Assembly: GCF_014652655.1 (NCBI RefSeq)
Contig: NZ_BMZF01000002.1
Coordinates: forward strand, 248,001 to 312,000
Direction: 5' to 3'
Source: Paramylibacter ulvae
GTDB taxonomy: Bacteria > Pseudomonadota > Alphaproteobacteria > Rhodobacterales > Rhodobacteraceae
Length of the DNA stretch: 64,000 nucleotides
Part shown: positions 27,312 through 35,398 of the stretch, piece by piece
Numbering within the stretch: position 1 is the stretch's first letter
Layout: each line of letters begins with the position of its first letter
Position numbers and translations under genes: made by a program
The notes under the pieces: generated by a model
What the model was told of the DNA's origin: nothing
The model's input: the letters and a program-made list of their open reading frames with translations, nothing else
Databases searched by the model: none

Positions 27312-29011
27312 TGGAGCTTGGCTTTGTCATACTCGCGCATGAAAATTTGCACCGTGTTGGTGCGCTGGTAGAGTATTTGGCAAACCAAAACTGTGCCGTC
27401 AGTTTACACATTGATGCACACACGCCAATCGATGCAAGCAACGAATTGCGGGATCGTTTCAAGGCGAACAAACATGTCATGTTCACGGATTCTATTCATT
27501 GCGAATGGGGTCGTTTTTCGTTGGTTCAGGCCAGCCTGAGCGCCGCAGAATTGTTATTACAAAGGCATCCGAACATTGGGCATGTCGCGCTAATTTCTGG
27601 TTCTTGTTTGCCGATCAGGCCGATCAAACAATTCAAACATTTTCTGTCACGTCACAAAGCGACGGACTTTATTCAATCCGTATCTGTTGAAAAAGATAAG
27701 TGGGTTCAGGATGGTCTGAACGAAGAACGCTTTACGTTGTTTTTCCCAGTATCTTGGAAACGGCATCGCTATACATTCGACAAATTGGTTCAGGCGCAAC
27801 GTTTGTTTGGCGTGAACCGCCAAATCCCAATTCATATTGAGCCACACACTGGTTCACAATGGTGGTGTTTAACGGGGCATACATTGCGCGCGATTGTGAA
27901 TGATCCAAACCGTGGGGTGAATGATTCATATTTCAAACATTGCTGGATCCCAGATGAATCCTACTTTCAAACACTGGTTCGCAATCATTCCGAGCGTATT
28001 GAATCGCGCAGCCTGACATTTGCCAAATTTGATGCACAAGGAAAACCGTTTATTCTGTATGACGATCATCTTGATGCCATTTCAAAATCAGACGCATTTT
28101 TTGTACGCAAGGTGTGGGCGGGTGCTGATGAAATGTATGCGCAATTACTGGCGGAAAACCGTGACAAGGTTCCAATGTCAAAGGTGGGTGCGAAATCAAT
28201 TGATGAACATTTTGAACTCGCGATTGAACGCCGTACATCGGGCGGTGTCGGTTATTTTAATGCGGGACGATTCCCTGGTGGCCATGCTGGTTCACTAGGT
28301 CAAACAGTGGCGCCGTTCGCCGTGCATTACGGATTAAATGATCTCTATCCTGATATTACAGAATGGCTTTGCAAATCTAGCGATATGGTTTGCCACGGGC
28401 ATTTGTTCCACCGACAGAAAGTTGAATTTGCGACGGGGGCGAAAAATTTTCTGGGGGGATTGGACGGAAATGTGAAAATTCGCAATCGTAATCCATATGG
28501 ATTTTTGCAAAATATTCTGTGGAATGATCGTACGAACAAACATAGTTTTCAATTTGATTTGCGTGATCATCAAGCGGTGCGCACCCGTCTGATACAGGAT
28601 CATAATGCGCGTATAATTGTCATACGCGAAGGTTGGATATTGAAATTTCTAGCTGCGAAAAAACTGGGCAAAGATGTGCCGTCATATGCGCGACAGCTAC
28701 AAGATATGGAGCGTGCTTTCCTGCTTGAATTGGAACAGCAAGACACAAGGGCACAGATCACCATGTTTAACCTGCAAGAAGTTTTGGAAAATCCGCGTGA
28801 TATTTTAACGTGTGCATTAGGAATTTTGGATGATGTCGCGAAACCTGCGTTGATAGATATGCCAAAGATGGTTGATCTGCAGGGGGTGAACAAGGCAATT
28901 CGAGATTTGAAAAATGCAGGGCTGACGTTGGAAACAGTTGCACTGGTGAAATCAGCCGGCGAAAAACGTAGTGGGGAAATGCCACGTTCCACACCGAAGT
29001 TGGTTCAATAA
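27311..29011 (+). CDS. GT14-like branching glycosyltransferase with extra C-terminal domain
   Basis: A 566-residue protein starting at MELGFVILAHENLHRVGALV, coupled to the gene before it by TAATG. Residues 1 to ~260 match the Core-2/I-branching (GT14) family: FVILAHEN, SIHCEWGRFSLVQA, HVALISGSCLPIRP, and TGSQWWCLTGHTL with a later CWIPDESYFQTL. Such enzymes add beta-linked GlcNAc or xylose branches. The C-terminal ~250 residues form a separate domain (from about 330, VHYGLNDLYPDITEW) that I recall as a family-specific extension in rhodobacterial homologues but cannot name with certainty. The gene is followed, again by TAATG, by a sulfotransferase, so branching and sulfation are probably linked. 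Confidence 0.82.
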   Translation: MELGFVILAHENLHRVGALVEYLANQNCAVSLHIDAHTPIDASNELRDRFKANKHVMFTDSIHCEWGRFSLVQASLSAAELLLQRHPNIGHVALISGSCLPIRPIKQFKHFLSRHKATDFIQSVSVEKDKWVQDGLNEERFTLFFPVSWKRHRYTFDKLVQAQRLFGVNRQIPIHIEPHTGSQWWCLTGHTLRAIVNDPNRGVNDSYFKHCWIPDESYFQTLVRNHSERIESRSLTFAKFDAQGKPFILYDDHLDAISKSDAFFVRKVWAGADEMYAQLLAENRDKVPMSKVGAKSIDEHFELAIERRTSGGVGYFNAGRFPGGHAGSLGQTVAPFAVHYGLNDLYPDITEWLCKSSDMVCHGHLFHRQKVEFATGAKNFLGGLDGNVKIRNRNPYGFLQNILWNDRTNKHSFQFDLRDHQAVRTRLIQDHNARIIVIREGWILKFLAAKKLGKDVPSYARQLQDMERAFLLELEQQDTRAQITMFNLQEVLENPRDILTCALGILDDVAKPALIDMPKMVDLQGVNKAIRDLKNAGLTLETVALVKSAGEKRSGEMPRSTPKLVQ

Positions 29012-30462
29012 TGGCGGATGGAAAATTCAAATATTTTGTGCTGCTGGCGGAAATGCGCACGGGTTCAAATTTATTTGAAAGCCACATCAACGGGTATGAC
29101 GAATTGTCGTGCCATGGTGAATTGTTCAATCCAGGCTTTGTCGGGTATCCGTTAAAAGACTCTGTTGTTGAGATGGATCTAAAAACCCGCGAGCGCGATC
29201 CATTTTTATTACTACGCAATTTGGTGGAAACAGTTACAGATACACTGCCAGGTTTTCGTTGGTTTTCGGATCATGATCGGCGGGTTTTGGATTTTTGTTT
29301 GGAAGACGAAGAATGCGCAAAAATTCTTTTGACGCGCAATCCAGTGGACAGTTTTGTTTCCCAAAAAATTGCGGAACAAACCGATCAATGGAAAATGGGT
29401 GATTTACACAGACGTAGAAAGGCGATGGTGCAATTTGATGTTGAAGAGTTCAAAATGTACATCGCCAAGCGTGATGCCAATACCGATCATATCGAGAAAT
29501 CTTTGCAATCATCGGGACAAGCGGCCTTTCGTTTGAAATACGAAGATCTAAATACAATAGATGCGATGAACGGTGCGGCGCAATTCATTGGAGCGCGCAA
29601 ATTGCAAAAGACGTTGTCGCAAAAAATGGCACGCCAAAACCCCGAACCGTTATCGCAAAAGGTTTCCAATTTTGATGAAATGATGCAGTCGATCGCGTCA
29701 ATTGATTTTACCAGCCTGCGCGAAGAATCCATGTCTGGTGCGAAGTATCAATTGGATGTGAAACAGTTTTACTGTGGCAACGTATCGCCGATGTTGTATT
29801 TTCCGGTCGGAATTACCGTGCGAAATCATGTTTTGGACTGGATGACGGGGCATGATTCATCCGTGGCAAACAACCAAAACAAAGCCGTTTTGAATGACTG
29901 GTTAAAATCAAAAAACAACCGATCTGTTTTTAGTGTTTTGGATCATCCCGTGGATCGTGCGTACAAGGCGTTTTACGATCACATTTTTTTAAATGGCGCA
30001 TCCGTATTCCCATGGATTAGAAAAAATTTAATCCAATATTATGACGCGCCGCTGCCTTCTGATGAACAGATGGAAAATGCCACCCGCGAAACATTAATTG
30101 CAGACGGATATACCACCGAGCAGCATGCAAAAGCATTTGAATGTTTTTTGAAGTACCTTAAGGGCAATTTAAACGGCCAGACCCGCGCACGGATTGATCC
30201 GTGTTGGGCAAGCCAGTTTTCGGTGCTTGCGGGTCTGTCTGAATGGGTGCAGCCAGATGTAATAATCCGACCTGACCAATTGCAAGATTCATTGGGGTTC
30301 ATAGAAACCAAGCTGGGACTAAAATCAATCACGCTGCCAGAGGCGGATCAACCAGATCATATGTTCACGCTGTCCGAAATTTATGATGCAAAGGTGGAAA
30401 AGCTCACCCGTGCGGCATATCAAATTGATTATAATCGGTTTGGATTTAGCGATTGGGCCTAA
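29011..30462 (+). CDS. NodH-like sulfotransferase with a second sulfotransferase-like half
   Basis: A 483-residue protein, last gene of the cysQ-to-sulfotransferase operon. The N-terminal half reads FVLLAEMRTGSNLFESHIN, a PAPS loop variant as in NodH/Stf-type enzymes, then CHGELFNP and ILLTRNPVDSFVSQKIAEQ for the 3'-phosphate site. The C-terminal half (from ~250) contains FSVLDHPVDRAYKAFYDHIF, resembling the 3'-phosphate strand of Sulfotransfer_2 enzymes, but I see no second phosphosulfate loop. So it may be one catalytic domain plus a non-catalytic relative. Likely job: sulfation of the polysaccharide made by the operon. Confidence 0.8.
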   Translation: MADGKFKYFVLLAEMRTGSNLFESHINGYDELSCHGELFNPGFVGYPLKDSVVEMDLKTRERDPFLLLRNLVETVTDTLPGFRWFSDHDRRVLDFCLEDEECAKILLTRNPVDSFVSQKIAEQTDQWKMGDLHRRRKAMVQFDVEEFKMYIAKRDANTDHIEKSLQSSGQAAFRLKYEDLNTIDAMNGAAQFIGARKLQKTLSQKMARQNPEPLSQKVSNFDEMMQSIASIDFTSLREESMSGAKYQLDVKQFYCGNVSPMLYFPVGITVRNHVLDWMTGHDSSVANNQNKAVLNDWLKSKNNRSVFSVLDHPVDRAYKAFYDHIFLNGASVFPWIRKNLIQYYDAPLPSDEQMENATRETLIADGYTTEQHAKAFECFLKYLKGNLNGQTRARIDPCWASQFSVLAGLSEWVQPDVIIRPDQLQDSLGFIETKLGLKSITLPEADQPDHMFTLSEIYDAKVEKLTRAAYQIDYNRFGFSDWA

Positions 30463-30477
30463 CCGTGGGGTTAGGCC
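30456..30477. terminator. Perfect hairpin at the convergent gene ends
   Basis: GGCCTAACC (30456-30464) and GGTTAGGCC (30469-30477) form a nine-pair stem with a GTGG loop. It contains the stop codons of both the sulfotransferase (30460-30462) and ptsN (30471-30473). No T-run follows, so it may act as a Rho-assisted or mRNA-end-protecting structure rather than a classic terminator. Confidence 0.55.
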
Positions 30478-30935
30478 GCTTGATGAGTCATCACTTCGGT
30501 AAGCAGGCTGTACAAAGTGTTGGAATCACTATTGGCGCGCAGTTTCGAGCAGATATTTTCTGAACGCAAGGTGCGTGAAACCAATGCCAACGCTTTGAGG
30601 TGCTCTGCACCTTCTTTTTGGGGCGCTAAAATGGTGAAAATTAGATCAACAGGCTGACTGTCCATCGAATCGTAATCGACAGGTTTTTCCAAACGTGTGA
30701 ACAGACCAAAAACGCGGTCAATTTCGTCAAAGCGCGCGTGCGGAATCGCTACGCCACGCCCAACGCCAGTTGAGCCAAGCTTTTCACGTTCCAGCAAAGC
30801 AGCCAAAACAACCTCGGCACTGATGCCATAGTTGGATTCCGCCTGCTCGCTGATATCCTGTAACAGGCGCTTTTTACTGCTTGTTGATTGAACAAACCGC
30901 ACTGCGTCTTTTTCCAAGATGTCTTTCAGTTCCAT
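30471..30935 (-). CDS. ptsN: PTS IIA-Ntr regulatory protein
   Basis: A 154-residue phosphoacceptor of the nitrogen-related PTS. VGRGVAIPHARFDEI carries the active histidine. LEREKLGSTGVG and DLIFTILAPQKEGAEHLKALA are further family signatures. Full length. AGAGG precedes the ATG. The protein is phosphorylated by NPr and signals nitrogen, carbon or potassium state by binding partners; its partners are not in the window. It is last in the rnd-lptC-lptA-lptB-hpf-ptsN block, the usual proteobacterial order. Confidence 0.95.
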   Translation of the reverse strand: MELKDILEKDAVRFVQSTSSKKRLLQDISEQAESNYGISAEVVLAALLEREKLGSTGVGRGVAIPHARFDEIDRVFGLFTRLEKPVDYDSMDSQPVDLIFTILAPQKEGAEHLKALALVSRTLRSENICSKLRANSDSNTLYSLLTEVMTHQAA

Positions 30936-30962
30936 TTTATGCCTCTATTAGCTAGGCCGCCC

Positions 30963-31541
30963 CTATTTCATGTTTTCGGGGTCAATCCAACCAATATTCC
31001 CATCTTTACGCCGAAACACCACGTTCAAACCATCGTGGCCTTCGTTTTTAAAAAACAATACCTGTTCGTCGGCCAGTTCCATTTGCATGACAGCCTCCCC
31101 AACGGACAGCGATTTAATCTTCGTTTCCATTTCTGCGACAATTATGGGTTGCAGTGATTCAGGTTCGCTCGCCTCTGCAGTATTCCCGTCGCTGGCGAGG
31201 ATATACGACGAAGCGCCCATAAACTCAACTGGTGTTGTGCGTGTATTGTGATGATCTTTCAATCTGCGCTTGTACCTACGCAGCTGTTTTTCCATTTTTT
31301 CGGCGCAAATATCAAAGGATTCATATATCTCATTAGCGCGCGAATGTGCATTGACCGTGAGCCCAGTGGACAAATGAATGGTCGATTCACATAGAAATTC
31401 ATGTCTGTCTTTGGAAAAAGTAATCACCGCATCGGTTGGTCGTTCGGCATATTTATCGATAACTTCGCCCAATTCCGATTTCACATGGGTTTGAAGTGAT
31501 TCGCCAATGTCGAGTTTTTTTCCACTGATTTGATATCGCAT
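30963..31541 (-). CDS. hpf: Ribosome hibernation promoting factor, long form
   Basis: A 192-residue long-form HPF. The start MRYQISGKKLDIG follows CAGGAG; the open frame upstream (57 codons) has no family similarity. The N-terminal S30AE domain (~1-105) binds the decoding centre; EKQLRRYKRRLKDHH ends it. The C-terminal domain with SVGEAVMQMELADEQVLFF and NVVFRRKDGNIGWIDP dimerises ribosomes into 100S particles. A 250-base gap separates it from lptB, so it probably has its own growth-phase promoter. In gammaproteobacteria rpoN lies in this gap; here it is absent. Confidence 0.94.
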   Translation of the reverse strand: MRYQISGKKLDIGESLQTHVKSELGEVIDKYAERPTDAVITFSKDRHEFLCESTIHLSTGLTVNAHSRANEIYESFDICAEKMEKQLRRYKRRLKDHHNTRTTPVEFMGASSYILASDGNTAEASEPESLQPIIVAEMETKIKSLSVGEAVMQMELADEQVLFFKNEGHDGLNVVFRRKDGNIGWIDPENMK

Positions 31542-31629
31542 GAATTCTCCTGTTTTGATGGTAGCGATGGGGTGTCTATCGTGGTTTTTATCCTCCTTTT
31601 TTGTTGTTTCATCACGCAATCCCCCCAGA

Positions 31630-31641
31630 TGACATCTGTCA
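31630..31641. promoter_or_regulatory. TGACA-TC-TGTCA palindrome upstream of hpf
   Basis: A perfect five-base inverted repeat about 90 bases before the hpf ATG, in the 250-base gap between lptB and hpf. A similar site (AGACATGTCA) lies about 30 bases further upstream. They may be binding sites for a dimeric regulator; no known consensus is assigned. Confidence 0.3.
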
Positions 31642-31791
31642 AATGAAAGGGTAGTTGTGTGTTTTTCGGATAGACATGTCACTAATCTAGGACTCAAACA
31701 GTTACCAAACAATATTGATTTTCAAAATTTTATGGCAGATAGTTGCGTTGCAAAATGTGGATTTTGACACTGATTCCAAAGTTAACAAAAT

Positions 31792-32547
31792 CTAAATTTT
31801 GAAATCTTCACCCAGATAGACACGCCGCACATCTTTGTTTGCGACCACTTCTTTTGGTGTGCCGCTCATCAAAACCACGCCATCATGCAAAATATATGCA
31901 CGATCCACGATTTCGAGTGTTTCTCGAACGTTATGATCGGTGATCAACACGCCGATATCGCGTTTCTTTAGCTGTGAAACAAGCGCGCGAATATCACCCA
32001 CCGCAATGGGATCAACGCCTGCAAATGGTTCATCAAGCAGGACATAATTTGGATTGCTGGCCAAACAGCGTGCAATTTCAACGCGGCGCCGTTCACCACC
32101 TGAAAGCGCCACAGCAGGTGATTTTCGTATGTGATTAATGGAAAATTCATCCAATAATTGTTCCAAACGTGCTCGGCGTTTGCGTCGATTGGGTTCCCAC
32201 AGTTCGATCACTGAACTGATGTTTTTTTCCACGGACAGTCCACGGAAAATGCTGGCCTCTTGCGGCAAATAACCAAGCCCAAGGTTTGCGCGGCGATACA
32301 TCGGTAAATGGGTTGCATCCAAACCATCGACGATGACGGTTCCCAAATCAGGTGCAATTAAACCTGCAATCGCGTAAAAACATGTGGTTTTGCCCGCGCC
32401 ATTTGGGCCAAGCAACGCAACGACTTCGCCGCGGCTTAATGATAGGTTCACATCACGCAGCACAATTTTCTCTTTGTACGATTTACCCAAACTGGCAACC
32501 GTTAAACCGCTTGGATGTTCACCTTGATGTTGCGTGTTGGTTTTCAT
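31792..32547 (-). CDS. lptB: LPS export ABC transporter ATPase LptB
   Basis: A 251-residue ATPase. ALLGPNGAGKTTCFYAI is the Walker A loop, YLPQEASIFRGLSVEKNI the Q-loop region, ALSGGERRRVEIARCL the ABC signature, YVLLDEPFAGVDPIAV Walker B, and VLITDHNVRETL the switch histidine. With LptF and LptG (not in the window) and LptC it pulls lipopolysaccharide from the inner membrane toward the LptA bridge. It starts 1 base after the lptA stop and is part of the rnd-lptC-lptA-lptB operon. Shows that the organism is a Gram-negative with transported LPS. Confidence 0.97.
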   Translation of the reverse strand: MKTNTQHQGEHPSGLTVASLGKSYKEKIVLRDVNLSLSRGEVVALLGPNGAGKTTCFYAIAGLIAPDLGTVIVDGLDATHLPMYRRANLGLGYLPQEASIFRGLSVEKNISSVIELWEPNRRKRRARLEQLLDEFSINHIRKSPAVALSGGERRRVEIARCLASNPNYVLLDEPFAGVDPIAVGDIRALVSQLKKRDIGVLITDHNVRETLEIVDRAYILHDGVVLMSGTPKEVVANKDVRRVYLGEDFKI

Positions 32548-32548
32548 T

Positions 32549-33028
32549 TCAATTGGGCGAGATTACAGTTTTTACATTGCCAGATACGGTCGCCTGGTTT
32601 GTCGTTAGATTTAAGCGTAGCGTATCACCCGAAATTGCGTTGGATCCTTGCAGCAATAAAACATTCCCCGTCAAAATCACCATGTTCGAATTTACATTGA
32701 AATTGGCGTTTTGCGCTTCGGCGGATTCTGCGCCATTGGTGAATACAACGCCCCCGTTCGCAACAATGTCGGAAACAGTTTTGCCCGTTGCATCGTAATG
32801 CACCGTAATTTTATCGGCACCAAATCGCACAACCCCCTGTGCAACCTTGGCGTTGCCCTCAAAAATCGCAGAGTTGCTGGCCTGTTGCACGGTTAAATTA
32901 TCTGCAGTGACCTGTACGGGTTGTTGAGTGTCATGGGTTGGCCCAGACAGTGACACGCCCGTTTGCGCCATAATAGGCGATGAAAATAGGACAAGCGAAG
33001 TAATGGATGCGATCAATATGTGTTTCAT
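32549..33028 (-). CDS. lptA: LPS transport periplasmic protein LptA
   Basis: A 159-residue periplasmic protein with a signal peptide (MKHILIASITSLVLFSSPIMA, cleavage probably after MA). The OstA/LptA fold is seen in PVQVTADNLTVQQASNSAIFEGNAKV and VILTGNVLLLQGSNAISGDTL. It forms the bridge that carries LPS across the periplasm. It lies between lptC (3 bases upstream) and lptB (1 base downstream). Sequence conservation in this family is low; the position in the operon makes the call firm. Confidence 0.93.
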   Translation of the reverse strand: MKHILIASITSLVLFSSPIMAQTGVSLSGPTHDTQQPVQVTADNLTVQQASNSAIFEGNAKVAQGVVRFGADKITVHYDATGKTVSDIVANGGVVFTNGAESAEAQNANFNVNSNMVILTGNVLLLQGSNAISGDTLRLNLTTNQATVSGNVKTVISPN

Positions 33029-33031
33029 TAT

Positions 33032-33661
33032 CTACTCGGCACTGTTGGTATCTGTAGGGGTATATATCAGCTTTACCCCCCCTTTGAACAGCAGAACCGC
33101 CTGTCCGCCTTGGGGCGCGATATCAAGGTTTTGAATGGCCTGAAGCGAGCCCGCCTCGATTGATCCAATCGGGCCTTGTGCGATGACTTTGTTTGGGCTT
33201 TCGGCATTGCCAGTTTTGAAATCGAAAACCAAATGCTGTGTGCGCGCGGAATATCCGTTTGAAGTATCCATGCTGACATCACCAGTGAGCGTAGCGGATT
33301 TGTTTTTGATATTGATCACGCCATCTGTTGCTTTGGAAACAATGTTCAAACCCTTTTTGGTATTGATTTCTGCATTGGGGAACAGCAAATCAATACGATC
33401 TGGGTTGGGCGCATCTGGCAATGCTTCTTTGGCAGAAACGGTGAATGCTTCACCTGATTGTGTGACGCCGGCAAAATGGGGTTTGGTGATTTTTTGTCCC
33501 GTTGCCAATTCTGCCATTTCAGCATTGGTAAAAATCAAACCTTCACGGATTGCATCGGATTTCGTGAACAAAAAGATACTGCCAAACAATCCAATGGCGA
33601 CAACGGGCAAAACGAATTTCGCCAGCGCGACAAATTTTGAATATGTATCTTTTTGTGCCAC
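33032..33661 (-). CDS. lptC: LPS export protein LptC
   Basis: A 209-residue bitopic inner-membrane protein: a transmembrane segment (FVLPVVAIGLFGSIFLF) near the N-terminus, then a periplasmic beta-jellyroll (FAGVTQSGEAFTVSAKEA and DVSMDTSNGYSARTQ). LptC receives LPS from LptBFG and passes it to LptA. It begins 2 bases after the rnd stop and ends 3 bases before lptA. Typical alphaproteobacterial length. Confidence 0.92.
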   Translation of the reverse strand: MAQKDTYSKFVALAKFVLPVVAIGLFGSIFLFTKSDAIREGLIFTNAEMAELATGQKITKPHFAGVTQSGEAFTVSAKEALPDAPNPDRIDLLFPNAEINTKKGLNIVSKATDGVINIKNKSATLTGDVSMDTSNGYSARTQHLVFDFKTGNAESPNKVIAQGPIGSIEAGSLQAIQNLDIAPQGGQAVLLFKGGVKLIYTPTDTNSAE

Positions 33662-33663
33662 AA

Positions 33664-34278
33664 TTACATATGCGCAAAAATGTCGGTTTCTGGCCAGCCA
33701 GCCAAATCTAATGTGGCACGTGTGGGCAGAAAATCAAAACAAGCTTGGGCGATTTCGCGGCGCCCCTCGCGTTTCAAACGAACGTTCAATTCATCCATCA
33801 ACCCATGCAGATACAACACATCGCTGGCCGCGTATTCGATTTGCGCATCTGTCAAATTATCCGCGCCCCAATCTGAGCTTTGCTGTTGTTTGGAAACGTC
33901 CACCTTGAGCAATTCCTGCAATAGGTTTTTAAGCCCGTGACGATCCGTATATGTCCGCACCAATTTTGATGCGATTTTAGTGCAATAGACGGGCGCGGTA
34001 CGCACACCAAAATGATTTTCGATCGCCGCGATGTCAAACCGAGCGAAATGGAACAATTTGATTTGATCTGGATTGGCAAATAATTTGCACAGGTTTGGTG
34101 CCGATGTTTGGCCTTGGGCGATTTGCACGACATGCGCGTCACCATTACCATCGGACAATTGCACGACGCATAACCGATCGCGATGTGGGTTCAATCCCAT
34201 GGTTTCTGTATCGATTGCCACCACTGGGCCAAGATCCAAATCGTCGGGCAAATCGCCCTTGTGCAAATAGTTCGTCAT
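33664..34278 (-). CDS. rnd: Ribonuclease D-like 3'-5' exonuclease
   Basis: A 204-residue exonuclease consisting of the DEDD catalytic domain only: VVAIDTETMGLNP (Asp, Glu), LFHFARFDIAAI (Asp) and YAASDVLYLHGL (Tyr, Asp of the DEDDy type). E. coli RNase D has in addition two HRDC domains; the short form is usual in alphaproteobacteria, so this is not a truncation. It trims structured RNAs such as tRNA 3' ends. First gene of the lpt operon; AGAAGAG lies before its ATG. Confidence 0.9.
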   Translation of the reverse strand: MTNYLHKGDLPDDLDLGPVVAIDTETMGLNPHRDRLCVVQLSDGNGDAHVVQIAQGQTSAPNLCKLFANPDQIKLFHFARFDIAAIENHFGVRTAPVYCTKIASKLVRTYTDRHGLKNLLQELLKVDVSKQQQSSDWGADNLTDAQIEYAASDVLYLHGLMDELNVRLKREGRREIAQACFDFLPTRATLDLAGWPETDIFAHM

Positions 34279-34471
34279 TGTCGCTCTTCTGATGTCGCCG
34301 CGTTAGGTTAATCGCAAGGCTCTATATTTACGGTGTTTTTCGGTATAATCAACTCGCCATTGTCGTGTTGTTTTGGTTTCAGGTGCTTTACTTGCATTTT
34401 TTCGATGGCTAGACGCTGAAATTTATCAATCTATACCTAACTAGTGAACTACAACCAAAGGCAAATGCGAC

Positions 34472-35389
34472 GTGAACACAACAGATCAGATCGAAGTTAG
34501 CTTTTTCCTCGGCGCGCATCGGGTTGCATTGCATTATCTCAATCGGTGTATGCTGCAAAACGCGGAAATTCTAGCGAGCGAAAATATCGTCGTACCAACG
34601 GCCAAGGCTGGTGCAGGTGCCGTGTCGCAAATGATTGTGAACACCAATAAAGGCCAATCACTATCAGAGGCACGCGAAGAGTTTTTTCAAAGACTTATGG
34701 GGGATGTCGAAAACCCAAAGCGATTGGTTGTGATGACCAATAGCATTGCAGGTTCCATTCGCACCCCGATTGTTAATACACAGGCATATGCCCCGTTAGC
34801 ATCACGAAGCGTTCGCTTGCACGAGATTTTTGAACAAGGTTCGCTGCGGTTATTTTTTGGAATTCGCAATCCTGCCAATTTTGTAATTTCTGCGTATAGT
34901 GAAATCGCAAGGCTTGAAAAATCTATGCCGTTTCAAAAATACATTGAACGCATGGATATCGACCGATTTCGCTGGTCTGCAACGTTTGAAAAATTGTTGA
35001 AAACAACGCCTGATATCAACCTGTCTGTTTGGAAATACGAAGAACTTCACGATATTTCGCGACGACTGATTTGCGAAATGACAGGTTTTTCCGAACCAGG
35101 AAAATTGGAATTCGAAACGCGCCCGATAAATACGGGGCTTTCGCTAGAGGGGGGTGAATTGTTGCGCGAATATCTGGGAAATTCACCCGATATTACAGAT
35201 GACGAAATGAATAATATCATGCGCGAATATACCGAAAATTACCCAAGCAGTGAAATGCCGCGCCATCACGATGTGATGACGCCAGAACGTATTCAACAAA
35301 TAACCTATGGGTATGATGACGATTGGTATTATATTCGTCGCATGGAAGGTTTAAACACAATTACAACGCCGGACAATCTGGCTGGCTAG
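34472..35389 (+). CDS. Divergent sulfotransferase-like protein
   Basis: A 305-residue cytoplasmic protein from a GTG start. I see no exact family match. FFLGAHRVALHYLNRCML at the N-terminus stands where sulfotransferases have the phosphosulfate loop but lacks the usual KTGT/RSGS sequence. RLFFGIRNPANFVISAYSEI resembles the 3'-phosphate motif RNPxxxxxS, and LSVWKYEELHDI resembles the conserved KYEDL region. It heads the operon that makes the GDP-deoxysugar (9 bases before the next gene), so it may be a sulfotransferase acting on that sugar, or an inactive relative. Confidence 0.65.
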   Translation: MNTTDQIEVSFFLGAHRVALHYLNRCMLQNAEILASENIVVPTAKAGAGAVSQMIVNTNKGQSLSEAREEFFQRLMGDVENPKRLVVMTNSIAGSIRTPIVNTQAYAPLASRSVRLHEIFEQGSLRLFFGIRNPANFVISAYSEIARLEKSMPFQKYIERMDIDRFRWSATFEKLLKTTPDINLSVWKYEELHDISRRLICEMTGFSEPGKLEFETRPINTGLSLEGGELLREYLGNSPDITDDEMNNIMREYTENYPSSEMPRHHDVMTPERIQQITYGYDDDWYYIRRMEGLNTITTPDNLAG

Positions 35390-35398
35390 GGGATATTC

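Noticed and set aside
34344-34349. TATAAT upstream of the GDP-sugar operon as a promoter
   Set aside because: No -35 element of useful quality stands 16-18 bases before it, so I do not call a promoter.
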